Positions 7,519 to 16,718 of a stretch of 64,000 nucleotides of DNA are shown in pieces. Under the pieces are notes generated by a model, which worked only from the letters and a program-made list of their open reading frames with translations, searched no databases and was not told the DNA's origin. A program made the position numbers and the translations under genes. The stretch is from NCBI RefSeq assembly GCF_001865675.1, contig NZ_CP011319.1, positions 3,844,001 to 3,908,000 on the forward strand. Direction: 5' to 3'. Numbering within the stretch: position 1 is the first letter of the stretch; each line of letters begins with the position of its first letter. This stretch comes from Janthinobacterium sp. 1_2014MBL_MicDiv (GTDB lineage Bacteria; Pseudomonadota; Gammaproteobacteria; Burkholderiales; Burkholderiaceae_D).

Positions 7519-10500
7519 ATGTCCGAATTGGTCCAAGCAAGCGCGTCGCCGTCACCCGTCGCCAACGGCGTCAGCCAGGCCACGCGCCTGCTGAAGCTGA
7601 GCACGCCGCTGGGCCCGGACAAGCTGCTGGCCGAATCCGTGCGTGGCGAGGAAGGCTTGAGCCAGGGATGCGTGTTCCATATCACCGCCCTCTCGCTCGA
7701 CGCGGCCATTCCGCTCAAGTCGCTGATCGGCCAGCCCGTCCTGCTGGAATTGCTCATGGCCGATGGCGGCTGGCGCCCGTTCCACGGCCACGTCACCGCC
7801 GTCGAACTGGCCGGCGCGAACGGCGGCTTTGCCCGCTACAAGCTGACGATGGAGCCGTGGAGCGCCTTTCTCGCACACGGCCGCGACAGCCGCATCTTCC
7901 AGGACATGGCGGTGCCCGACATCCTCGAGGTCCTATTCCAGCGCTACCAGGGCCAGGGCATGCTGGCGCCGGCCTGGCGCTTCGAGCTGCTCGACCGCAC
8001 GCGCTATCCGAAGCGCAGCATCTGCACGCAGTACCAGGAAAGCGACTGGGCCTTTGCGGAGCGGCTGATGAGCGAGGAAGGCCTGTTTTACCATGTCGAG
8101 CACCTGGGCGACGCGGGCAGCGCCAGCCTGGGCAGCCACACCGTCGTGATCGCCGACCATAACGGCAGCTTCAAGCCGAATGCCCAGGCCAGCATCGCCT
8201 ACACCCAGCCCGGCGCCGTCATGCCGCAGGACAGCATTGACCGCTGGCGCATGCATGTGCGCCAGCAAACCAACGGCATCGAGCTGTCGAGCTGGGATTA
8301 CCGCACGCGCGGCGAGCGTCCCGTCAGCGCTGGCGGCGCCGCCGACGGCATGCCGCTGGTCAGCCGCGACGCGCCTGGCGCCTATGCCTATGCCTCGCGC
8401 GAGCAGGGCCAGCGCATCGCCGAGCAGCAGCTGCAGGCGCTGACTGCCGGCAAGGAAGTCTTTGTCGGCGCCGGCACCGTGCGCACCCTGGCGCCGGGCA
8501 CCACCTTCACGCTCACCGGCCAGGCGCAGACCGATGCGGCGGCCAATGACGACGAACGCAGCTTCCTCGTCGTGCGCACCGTGCACCTGATGCACAACAA
8601 TCTGGACGCGGAACTGGGCGGTGGCCTGCTGCAGCGCTTTGGCCAGGGCTTGCTGGACATGCTGACCGGCGATGCGGAAACGGACAGCCTGCAGGCGGCC
8701 GGCAAGTCAATCGCCGAGCGCGCGCCCTATCGCAACCGTATCGACGCCATCCGCAGCAAGATACCGTACCGCAGCAGCCGCGCCGACAGCCACGGCCACT
8801 TGCTGCATCCGCGCCCCACCGTCTTCGGCCAGCAGACGGCCATCGTCGTGGGGCCGGCCGGCGCGCAGCTGCATACGGACCGCGACCACCGCATCAAGGT
8901 GCAGTTCCACTGGCAGCGCGGCGCGCAAAGCCACAGCCGGCTGGCCCATCCTGCCGCCGATGGCCATGCGGGCGCGCCCGGCGACGACAGCGCCGGCACC
9001 TGGGTGCGGGTGGCAACGCCGCTGGCGCCCGTCGCCGGGGCCAACTGGGGCAGCAATGCCCTGCCCCGCGTGGGCCAGGAAGTACTGGTCGACTTCCTGG
9101 AGGGCAATATCGACCGCCCCGTCGTGATCGGCACCCTGTACAACGGCCGTGGCCAGGCCGATGCGCAAAGCAACCAGGTCAGCCAAGGCACGGGCGCGGC
9201 GACGGGCAATGCACCGGCCTGGTTTCCCGGCCAGACCGGCGCCCACGCCCACCCTGCCGCGCTGTCTGGCATCAAGACCCAGGCGATGCAGGCGAGCCAG
9301 GGCGGCGCCGGCGCCTACAGCCAGCTGGTGTTCGACGACAGCCCGGGCCAGGCCCGCGTCGCCCTGCAGCGCCATGCGGGCGTGCACGCGGGCACGGCCG
9401 AGCTGAACCTGGGCCATTTGCGCCACCAGAGCGATAACCAGCGGCTGGCGCCGGCCGGTTTCGGCGCCGAGCTGAAAACGGAACACAGCGCCGCCCTGCG
9501 CGCGGGAGCGGGCCTGCTGCTGTCGGCGCATGGACGCGATGGCGGCGCCGGCAGCCAGATGGATGCGCAGGAAGCGCTGGAGCAAGTCCGGCAAAGCCTG
9601 CAATTACAAACCTCGCTGGCCGAGCAGGCGCACAAGCATCAGGCACTCCAGCTCGCCATCCCGGAGGGCGCCGGCCCGCCAGCAACGGCGGCGCAGACGC
9701 AGCCGAACACGGCGCCGGAGGCGGCCACCTTGCCCGCCATCGTGCAAATGGAACACAGCATGACCGTCCTGGGCGCAACGGCCGCCGGCCAGGCGGCGGA
9801 CCCAGGACAGGGCCAGCAGGCAGCGGGCGGCCAGGGCCAGGCCAGCGCCTACAGCGAAGCGCATCTGCAATTGTCCAGCCCGTCGGGCATCGCCGCCACC
9901 ACGCCCGCCAATGCCGTGCTCACCGCGGGCGGCAGCGCCAGCGTGACGGCCGGCGCCGACATCAACTTCGCCGCGCAGGGCAACAGCATGTACGCGCTGG
10001 GGAAAGGCATCAGCCTGTTTACCTACGGCAAGGCCAGCAACAAGGACAAGCCGAACCAGGAAACCGGCATCCGCCTGCATGCGGCCAGCGGCAAGGTCAG
10101 CAGCCAGAGCCAGGCCGACGAAACGCGGCTCACGGCGGACAAGGCCGTCACCGTCACCAGCACGGCCAAGAGCGTCGGCGTGGCGGCCCAGCAGCACGTG
10201 CTGATGACGGCCCAGGGTGCCTACATCCGCCTCGAAGGCGGCAACATCATGCTGCACGGCCCCGGAAAAATCGACTTCAAGGCCAGCATGAAGGAATTGA
10301 CGGGGCCGGCCAGCAGCACCCCAAAATTACCGTTGTTACCGCAGGCTGGGGATGCAAGCAATTTCATGGAATTGAATTATCGCTGGGATGATTTACAGCC
10401 CATGGTGGGGGCGCCGTACGTCTTGCTGTTCGACAACGGCACCCGCCTTGAAGGCAAGCTCGATGCCAACGGCTTTGCCCGCCTGGAAAACCTGCCTGAT

Positions 10501-10842
10501 CGCAATGCCGTCGTGATCTACGGCGAAGACGAAAGGGAAGCGGTTCCACGCCACAAGCAGAAACCGAACCAGCTGGCTGGCAGCAAGCCGAAAAGTGACG
10601 ACGAGGCGCAATCGGTCCTCGAACGTTACCTGGCACAGGAGGCGGCCTATTACAAAGACAATTTCTTTCCGGATGAGCTAGACGACATGGCGGACGACTT
10701 TCCTGCAGGCGCCACCGCCAGCACCCTGGAATACGATTTTCACTACGACGATTATCGCTACAAGGACGAAGACAGCAGTGCGGACAAGGCCGCAAGCAAA
10801 AGCTACCGCGACTTGCACGATCAGCAAGACGGCGAGTCATGA
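7519..10842 (+). CDS. vgrG: VgrG-1, T6SS spike protein with acidic C-terminal extension
   Basis: A 1107-residue VgrG, the trimeric tip of the T6SS tube. The ATG at 7519 is preferred (CGGAG 9 bp upstream). Order: gp27/gp5-like core (RIFQDMAVPDILEVLF, QYQESDWAFAERLMSEEGL, NWGSNALPRVGQEVLVDF), beta-helix and DUF2345 (GKVSSQSQADETRLTADKAV) to about 950, then a further beta domain (MVGAPYVLLFDNGTRLEG) and a strongly acidic tail (FFPDELDDMADDF, DYRYKDEDSSADK). The stop codon overlaps the start of the DNase effector gene by 4 bp, so this VgrG is the likely carrier. No DUF4123 or similar adaptor is in this operon. Confidence 0.92.
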   Translation: MSELVQASASPSPVANGVSQATRLLKLSTPLGPDKLLAESVRGEEGLSQGCVFHITALSLDAAIPLKSLIGQPVLLELLMADGGWRPFHGHVTAVELAGANGGFARYKLTMEPWSAFLAHGRDSRIFQDMAVPDILEVLFQRYQGQGMLAPAWRFELLDRTRYPKRSICTQYQESDWAFAERLMSEEGLFYHVEHLGDAGSASLGSHTVVIADHNGSFKPNAQASIAYTQPGAVMPQDSIDRWRMHVRQQTNGIELSSWDYRTRGERPVSAGGAADGMPLVSRDAPGAYAYASREQGQRIAEQQLQALTAGKEVFVGAGTVRTLAPGTTFTLTGQAQTDAAANDDERSFLVVRTVHLMHNNLDAELGGGLLQRFGQGLLDMLTGDAETDSLQAAGKSIAERAPYRNRIDAIRSKIPYRSSRADSHGHLLHPRPTVFGQQTAIVVGPAGAQLHTDRDHRIKVQFHWQRGAQSHSRLAHPAADGHAGAPGDDSAGTWVRVATPLAPVAGANWGSNALPRVGQEVLVDFLEGNIDRPVVIGTLYNGRGQADAQSNQVSQGTGAATGNAPAWFPGQTGAHAHPAALSGIKTQAMQASQGGAGAYSQLVFDDSPGQARVALQRHAGVHAGTAELNLGHLRHQSDNQRLAPAGFGAELKTEHSAALRAGAGLLLSAHGRDGGAGSQMDAQEALEQVRQSLQLQTSLAEQAHKHQALQLAIPEGAGPPATAAQTQPNTAPEAATLPAIVQMEHSMTVLGATAAGQAADPGQGQQAAGGQGQASAYSEAHLQLSSPSGIAATTPANAVLTAGGSASVTAGADINFAAQGNSMYALGKGISLFTYGKASNKDKPNQETGIRLHAASGKVSSQSQADETRLTADKAVTVTSTAKSVGVAAQQHVLMTAQGAYIRLEGGNIMLHGPGKIDFKASMKELTGPASSTPKLPLLPQAGDASNFMELNYRWDDLQPMVGAPYVLLFDNGTRLEGKLDANGFARLENLPDRNAVVIYGEDEREAVPRHKQKPNQLAGSKPKSDDEAQSVLERYLAQEAAYYKDNFFPDELDDMADDFPAGATASTLEYDFHYDDYRYKDEDSSADKAASKSYRDLHDQQDGES

Positions 10843-12380
10843 GCGGCCTCACGCCAGCCGTCCCGGCCAGCACCATCCGTGGCGCCTCGCCAGCCAGCCG
10901 CGCGCTCAGGCAAGCCGATGACGGCATCGGTACCTGGCTGAGCGACCTCGTCACCGGCTCCGGTTCCTCTCCCGCGCACATCATCATCACCGGCATACTC
11001 GGTGTCGTCCCTGGCGTGGGACAGGCCATGGATGCGCGCGACCTGATCCTTGGCATCATCGTCATCAGCAAATCACCGTCCGCCATCGGCGCCTGGGTGG
11101 AACTGGCCATCACCCTGGTCGGTTGCGTACCGGCCGTGGGCGATACGCTCAAGGTCGGTTTCAAGCTGATGAACAAGGGGCACAATTTCGGCCGCGTGCT
11201 GGAAGCCGTCTCGCCCAAGCTGCGCGGCAACGTCGAAAAATTCATGCGCAAGATCGACTGGAACGTGCTGGCCCATGAAAGCAAGGGGCTCTTCAAGGGC
11301 GTGATCGACACCTTCATCGACGGCATTGACAGCTGGGTCGTCAAAGCCGTGGCGGGAAAGTCGGAAGTCAAGCTGTTGATCCAGGAAATGCAGGCAATCC
11401 AGAAACGCGGCCCGAAAATGATCGAGGACGCCTTCGCCGAACTGAAAAAACTGCACGGCAAGATGATGGGCCATGACTTGCCGCATAACACGGCCGCCGT
11501 CGGCAACGCCACGGGAAAGACCGTGCAGCATGAAGCACGGGAGGTGGGAAAGGATATCGCCGGCAAGGAAGCAAAGGCCGCCAGCAAGGCCGAAAAGAGG
11601 CTCGCCGCGAAAAAGAACAAGGATGTCACAGGAAATCAGGCCAAGCCGAATTCCAGCAAGGTCAATACCAAGAAAAAAGGCGAAAAGAAAAAACAGAAAT
11701 GGCGCACCGGCGTGCCGGCCGAGCACATCACCGATTACTTCGTAAAGAAAAGACATGCGCTGTTCAAGAAGGCAAACAATGCCGGCAAGCTGACGGAAGA
11801 GCATAGCGTGCCGCACACCGGACTCGATCACCTGTGGTTCAAGGGCGCCGGCCTTAGCCAGCCTTTCATTGTCGGCGAAACCAAGTCGAGCATCTTCGAC
11901 TCCTTTCGCCTGATGGCGGCGCTGCCCGCCGATCTGCAGGAAAAATTCAGTTCCCTGAGGGCGGACGAAGCGGCGAATCCCACGCCAAACAATAACAAAC
12001 CGAATATTTTCGATAACGCGGACCGCGATGCCCATGCGAATCAAAGCGCCAGCATGGGAAACAAGGAAGCGGATGAAAAAGAACTGAGAAAAGGCTTGAA
12101 CAGGGAAAATAAGGAAACAAAGCTGCCCACGCAAATGAGCCACGCATGGATAGCCCGCTCGCTCAAACAGGAAAAACTGACGGCTACCGGACTCACCATC
12201 AAGCCCTTGATGAAAAAATACGCCACCGGCCAGCTCCTCAACCCCGACGCCAAGCCCCCGTATCTGCGCTGGATCTCGCTGGTCACCGGTCGTCAGTTGA
12301 ACAAGCATCGGCAGTCAAAGGGAAGCAATCATGAAATCCAATTGATGCTGGATATTCCAGACAACATATTAAGGAAATAA
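10839..12380 (+). CDS. T6SS effector with PoNe-type nuclease domain
   Basis: A 513-residue candidate toxin. Residues 45-105 contain two hydrophobic stretches (IIITGILGVVPGVGQAMDAR, VELAITLVGCVPAVGD) like the pre-toxin regions of polymorphic toxins. Residues about 235-290 form a Lys-rich linker. The C-terminal domain (about 290-513) contains TGLDHLWF (D330) and FIVGETKSS (E347, K349), a PD-(D/E)xK nuclease pattern. The next gene is a PoNi-type (DUF1910/DUF1911) protein, the known partner family of PoNe DNases, and this is the main support for the assignment. Overlaps vgrG-1 by 4 bp. DNase activity is inferred. Confidence 0.78.
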   Translation: MSGLTPAVPASTIRGASPASRALRQADDGIGTWLSDLVTGSGSSPAHIIITGILGVVPGVGQAMDARDLILGIIVISKSPSAIGAWVELAITLVGCVPAVGDTLKVGFKLMNKGHNFGRVLEAVSPKLRGNVEKFMRKIDWNVLAHESKGLFKGVIDTFIDGIDSWVVKAVAGKSEVKLLIQEMQAIQKRGPKMIEDAFAELKKLHGKMMGHDLPHNTAAVGNATGKTVQHEAREVGKDIAGKEAKAASKAEKRLAAKKNKDVTGNQAKPNSSKVNTKKKGEKKKQKWRTGVPAEHITDYFVKKRHALFKKANNAGKLTEEHSVPHTGLDHLWFKGAGLSQPFIVGETKSSIFDSFRLMAALPADLQEKFSSLRADEAANPTPNNNKPNIFDNADRDAHANQSASMGNKEADEKELRKGLNRENKETKLPTQMSHAWIARSLKQEKLTATGLTIKPLMKKYATGQLLNPDAKPPYLRWISLVTGRQLNKHRQSKGSNHEIQLMLDIPDNILRK

Positions 12381-12382
12381 GC

Positions 12383-13393
12383 ATGCAGACACTGGATGAA
12401 AAGACTTTTCTCGCATCCCGCAGGGAATTGCTGTTGTCATACGCCATTTATGTTGAAAGCAAAACCAGCCAGGACGAGGGTTTCGACATGGTGCAGGCAG
12501 GTTTGCAACAGCCGGCGGAAGTACTGCAGAATATTCCCCCCGAAAATTTCATGACGGCGACGCGCGAGCGGGCCTGGGACGGCATCGACCAGCTCTCCCT
12601 CGCATACAGCGCCGGCCATGCCACGGCCGATCTGCGCGCGCTGTATCCCACGATACTGGAATACTGGGAAGAGTATGCCAAATATGACAAGGCTTTCGAC
12701 GTGCAGGCAAGCGCCGCGGAACAGGGATTTCCCCACTTCGCCCTGCCCGACGTCGCGTACGAACAAGTCAACCGGATGATCTGCCTGGGCATACTCCTGG
12801 GTTGGGGCAACTTGCTACCCCGCCTGGCGCCAGTCATCGATTTCAACAACCATGAAAAAGATGGGCTGGTCGAACGCCTGCTGGCATTTTCCATCGCCGG
12901 CCGGGATACCGACTGGCCGGAATGCACGCGCCACCTGCCCTACTTCAAGACGCTCAAGATATTCGCCGCAGAAAAAAATGATCGCCCGGCGTTGATGCAG
13001 GACTACCTGGACGAATGGTATTACGCCAGCCGCCGCGAGCCCTACTATGGCAGCCACGAGCGCGACACCTCCTTTTCAGGCTACTGGTCATGGGAAGCGG
13101 CGGCCATTACTTGCCTGCTCGATATCGACGACAGCAGCTATCGCGATGCCAAATTCTATCCGGCAGACCTGACGGCCTTCTTCCGGCAGGCACGCATGGA
13201 CTATGCGCCGGCCGGCAGCGGCCCTGTGCCGGCAAACGAATTGCGCGCCAAGGCCGGCGATCCCTGTCCCAAGGCGGGAACGTGGGAATCGCTCGATATT
13301 CCCGCGCGCGCCATGTCGTACGAGCGAGAGCAGCCCATGTTCGACCTTGGTTCAGGATATGGATTGACCGTCTGGCGCTATCTGGAAAACTGA
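12383..13393 (+). CDS. PoNi-type immunity protein (DUF1910/DUF1911)
   Basis: A 336-residue cytoplasmic protein without signal peptide, starting 2 bp after the effector stop. The N-terminal half is helical and fits DUF1910 (DLRALYPTILEYWEEYAKY). Residues about 200-270 fit DUF1911, with GYWSWEAAAITCLLDIDDSS and FYPADLTAFFRQARMD. The last 65 residues form a separate module with CPKAGTWES and GSGYGLTVWRYLEN, a CPxxGxW...TVW pattern seen at the ends of other T6SS immunity proteins. PoNi proteins bind and block the nuclease domain of PoNe effectors in the producer cell. Role inferred from family and position. Confidence 0.82.
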   Translation: MQTLDEKTFLASRRELLLSYAIYVESKTSQDEGFDMVQAGLQQPAEVLQNIPPENFMTATRERAWDGIDQLSLAYSAGHATADLRALYPTILEYWEEYAKYDKAFDVQASAAEQGFPHFALPDVAYEQVNRMICLGILLGWGNLLPRLAPVIDFNNHEKDGLVERLLAFSIAGRDTDWPECTRHLPYFKTLKIFAAEKNDRPALMQDYLDEWYYASRREPYYGSHERDTSFSGYWSWEAAAITCLLDIDDSSYRDAKFYPADLTAFFRQARMDYAPAGSGPVPANELRAKAGDPCPKAGTWESLDIPARAMSYEREQPMFDLGSGYGLTVWRYLEN

Positions 13394-13395
13394 GC

Positions 13396-14544
13396 ATGCC
13401 CGCCTTTACCGCGACTGGAAGCAGCAGGCAAAGCAAAACCGCCGTCATGGCGGCCATCGCCGGGGCTGGCTGCCTGTTCCTCGCCGTGGCGCCGCCTTCG
13501 CATGCCGCCGACACGCCCTTCCCGGGGATTTATTCCGTCATCGATCCCGTCACGGGCATGGCCCGGGATGTGCTGAAAATCGAACCGTTCATCCACGGCG
13601 AATTCAACGTCTTTCCCCGCTTCGCGGGGGAACGGGCGTGGGCCGGCGTCCTTTCCGCCAAGGTCATGGGCGCCAGGGATCGCTATCTGGAGCAAGCATT
13701 ATTTCCCCAGGATAGCAAGGTGCGCGCCCTGGCGATCGCCGACATCGGCTACCTCTACCACACGCCCGGCGACAGCTATTCGCGCGACGGCCGCTCGGAG
13801 TCCGGCTACCTGAGCCATATCTTTGCCATCGGCATCCAGTCCATGCAGCGCCGGCCGCTGCTGGCCGGCCATGCCGAACGCGGCGAGCGCGGCCAGCACG
13901 ACTACCGGCCCGGGGCCGATGAAGCGAAGATATCGGTCAGCACCCTGAACTACAGCGCGCGTCCCATCCAGGTCGGCGTCAGCGACGCCGGCAATCCCGC
14001 GAATGCCGTCGATACGGATCCCCTGAACCCCTACATGAGCAGCGCCGCCAATTGCTGTTTCTACCTGCCGGCCGCATCGCAGCAGCCCCTGCAGGTCAAC
14101 ATCGAGTACCGCTGGCTGCCGGACGGCAAGCGGGAAACGCGCACGCTGGCGCTGCCGGCCGGCAATGCCACCGACGAGCTGCTGGTCGTCGTGCAAGCCG
14201 ATGGCAAGCTGGCGCTGGAATTTCGCGCCCCGCACGAATCGCTGTCGATGACCTCGGATGGCAGCGTCAAGGCCGGCAATGGCAGGCCGTATCCGGCCCT
14301 GCCCGCTGCCGAGCGCAAGGCCGTGCTGGCGGCGGAGCTGGCGCGTCAGCAACGTTTTCTCAAAGACATCAGCAAGAAACTGGAGAAACTGCCCTCGTCG
14401 ACACCGCAGCAGCTCACGCAGCGGGTGGCAGAACTGGTCGAAGAGCGGCAAGCCACCGTGACCTATCTGCAGGCGTTTTCCGCATGCAAAGCGGCCGTGC
14501 GCGAGTGCGACCAGCAAGCCGCCGCGGCGGCCCGCGCCCGATAG
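13396..14544 (+). CDS. Exported protein with DUF3304-like region
   Basis: A 382-residue protein starting 2 bp after the PoNi stop. It has a signal peptide (hydrophobic MAAIAGAGCLFLAV, cleavage near SHA at 37). The middle (about 178-250) reads VSTLNYSARPIQVGVSD, then NCCFYLP and VNIEYRWLP; this parallels VHGVNYS-type, CCYDLP and VDATYWLP segments of the DUF3304 lipoprotein at 16715-17476, so the two are probably homologous. Residues about 40-170 are not recognised; the C terminus is helical. A periplasmic immunity-like role against a phospholipase is possible, but its own operon encodes a DNase effector. It converges on the Tle1 gene with 29 bp between. Confidence 0.6.
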   Translation: MPAFTATGSSRQSKTAVMAAIAGAGCLFLAVAPPSHAADTPFPGIYSVIDPVTGMARDVLKIEPFIHGEFNVFPRFAGERAWAGVLSAKVMGARDRYLEQALFPQDSKVRALAIADIGYLYHTPGDSYSRDGRSESGYLSHIFAIGIQSMQRRPLLAGHAERGERGQHDYRPGADEAKISVSTLNYSARPIQVGVSDAGNPANAVDTDPLNPYMSSAANCCFYLPAASQQPLQVNIEYRWLPDGKRETRTLALPAGNATDELLVVVQADGKLALEFRAPHESLSMTSDGSVKAGNGRPYPALPAAERKAVLAAELARQQRFLKDISKKLEKLPSSTPQQLTQRVAELVEERQATVTYLQAFSACKAAVRECDQQAAAAARAR

Positions 14545-14573
14545 CGACAAGACAAGCCCGCTTGCCTGGCAGC

Positions 14574-16718
14574 TCAGGCGATGGCTTCTTCCGTCGCCTT
14601 GCCATTTCTCGAGATCAGCACGCTGTCATAGCCGCTGTACACCTTGCGGTAACGCAAATAGCCGGCCCGGCCGGACAGGCCATAGCTGGCCCAGCTTGAA
14701 TCGAATGGTTCGCGTCCCTCCGTCTGCATGCGCGGAATCTTGCCCGTGCGATCAAACTCCTCGACAGCCTTGCGCTGCGCATCGTCCAGGCCATCCTTCA
14801 TCGGCGTATAGGGCTGCAGGCCCGTTGTCGATTTCATGCCGTAGGCGCGCGCCATCATCTTTTGCCGTTCCTCGTGGGCCAGTGCTCCGCTGACATTCAG
14901 TTGCTGCACCCTTTTTCGCTTCGCGCTCCAGGATTGCAACTTCTCGATCAAATCCCCTTCATTGTCAGGATTTCCAGGAATCAATTTAAACCAGGCACGC
15001 GAGTCGTGCACGTAATTGTCAAAGAAATGGAGCGTCTCGGCGCCAGGCTGCGGCGCGCTGCCCCACCAGGTCGCGATCTCTTCCCATTCATTGTCGTGGT
15101 CATTGTCAAAACCCGGCTCCTGCGCCTTGGCTCTGTAGCCTTTGCCCTTCTCTGCCAGCCAGGTCTCGAACGCCCGAATTTCCTGTTCAAATTCCTGGTT
15201 GGCGCTTTGCAGATCGTTCTTGTCGAAGTTCGAGGCGCGGCCAAAGCTGGCCGTCGATTCCAGCGGGGTTTTGCTGGTCGGTCGTCGCGACCTGTGCCAC
15301 AAGATATGATTCTTGCCCTGTTCGCGCATGATGGCAGTCAAGGTGCCCGTCTTCACCTTGCACGTGGCCAGGTAAGCGTTCAGTGCCGTGATCGTCTCCG
15401 GCGCGACCTTGAAACGCTCCTTGGCCACGGCGCTGGCGAATTCCAGCTTCAGGGGCACGCCTGCCAGCCTGGCCGCCCGGTACATATAGATCAACGGAAT
15501 GCGCGACAGCATGTCGGCCCCCATCTTGTCCAGACCACGGCCCTGCTCGCCCGGCATGTAGCCGCAACCGAGGTCGGAGTGCACGCCAGGGACGACCACC
15601 TCATCGCAATTCGGCGGCAACGCCTGCTTGACGGAAATCGAATCGAGCGGAAAGCTGCGCCGCAATTCATGCGCGGCGACCAGGTGCAGGCATGGGATAC
15701 CCGGGGGGATGCGCAAGCTGTCATCGGTATCGGCCCAGCCGCCATGGCCATCGAACATCTTGCCCAGCAGGCTGTTACCCAGGGTATTGCCCAGGCCGAC
15801 GGATGCCACCGTATCGAACAGGCCGAGGAAATTGAATGCCACCTCGAAACCACCGAGCGTCATCACGCCCGCTTTTTTACACAGATGGGCATCGAGCGTG
15901 CACATCGACATGAGCCAGTTGACAAAGGCGCGCGCCTGGGTGGCGCCGCGCGAAAAGCCAAAAATGGAAATGAAGATTTTCTTCACCGTCGCCGGGTCTT
16001 TTTGCTTGACATTGCCATATTTATCCGGCATGTGCACGGCGATTGCCGCATGCAGGCGCTTCAGGATTTTTTCAAATTCGAGACGCGTCTTTTCATTCTG
16101 CTCGTCATTCGGCATCTCGCGTTCAAACCGCTGGCGCGGTTTCATCAGGCGCCGCCGTGCCCTGTCGAGCACGATTCTATTCAGGATCGACTTTGTTTCA
16201 TCGGGCGATAACAGGGGTTTCTTCAAAAAATAGCGGTGTATATTATTAATCGCCTGCAGCAGCGCCCACAGAATGCGCGCTTCGCCGCCATAACCGGCAG
16301 CCGCGCCCCGCGTCAGTTGCAAGCCCTTGCCGCTGTCGCCGATCTGCTCGAACGGCGACGCCACGCCAGGAATATACACCTTGAAGAAATGCGAATACGC
16401 TGCCTTTTCGTGTACCCAATCGGTGGCATCGGGCAGCACCGTCGGCGTGCTCAGTCCGGGAAAACAGTCATACAGGCGGGCGACGTTCGAGTGATTCTTC
16501 CCGGCGTCGGCCTGAATATAATTATTTTTTGTGCCGTCAAAGAAAAAACCAAAAAAGAGATTGGTTTTGCAGGTTGCGCAGGGAGGCTTGACGACAGACT
16601 TCTCGATCTCCTCCGCTGTCTTGCGTATTTTTCTCGATTCAATAGCAGAAAACAAGGTATCGAAATCGGCAGCCTTGGAAAACTCCGCGGGGACAGGCTC
16701 GATCAATCTGAAACTCAT
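14574..16718 (-). CDS. Tle1-type T6SS phospholipase effector (DUF2235)
   Basis: A 714-residue alpha/beta-hydrolase of the DUF2235 (Tle1) family, which hydrolyses membrane phospholipids of the target cell. Seen: LFFGFFFDGTKNNY at about 54-67, nucleophile elbow FGFSRGAT with Ser256, LFDTVASVG with Asp302, and GVHSDLGCGYMPG with His380, giving a complete Ser-Asp-His set. The C-terminal 300 residues are probably the membrane-contacting region. It is the last gene of the vgrG-2 operon and overlaps the DUF3304 gene by 4 bp. DUF4123 adaptor upstream fits adaptor-dependent loading on VgrG-2. Whether it cuts at A1 or A2 is not determinable here. Confidence 0.88.
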   Translation of the reverse strand: MSFRLIEPVPAEFSKAADFDTLFSAIESRKIRKTAEEIEKSVVKPPCATCKTNLFFGFFFDGTKNNYIQADAGKNHSNVARLYDCFPGLSTPTVLPDATDWVHEKAAYSHFFKVYIPGVASPFEQIGDSGKGLQLTRGAAAGYGGEARILWALLQAINNIHRYFLKKPLLSPDETKSILNRIVLDRARRRLMKPRQRFEREMPNDEQNEKTRLEFEKILKRLHAAIAVHMPDKYGNVKQKDPATVKKIFISIFGFSRGATQARAFVNWLMSMCTLDAHLCKKAGVMTLGGFEVAFNFLGLFDTVASVGLGNTLGNSLLGKMFDGHGGWADTDDSLRIPPGIPCLHLVAAHELRRSFPLDSISVKQALPPNCDEVVVPGVHSDLGCGYMPGEQGRGLDKMGADMLSRIPLIYMYRAARLAGVPLKLEFASAVAKERFKVAPETITALNAYLATCKVKTGTLTAIMREQGKNHILWHRSRRPTSKTPLESTASFGRASNFDKNDLQSANQEFEQEIRAFETWLAEKGKGYRAKAQEPGFDNDHDNEWEEIATWWGSAPQPGAETLHFFDNYVHDSRAWFKLIPGNPDNEGDLIEKLQSWSAKRKRVQQLNVSGALAHEERQKMMARAYGMKSTTGLQPYTPMKDGLDDAQRKAVEEFDRTGKIPRMQTEGREPFDSSWASYGLSGRAGYLRYRKVYSGYDSVLISRNGKATEEAIA

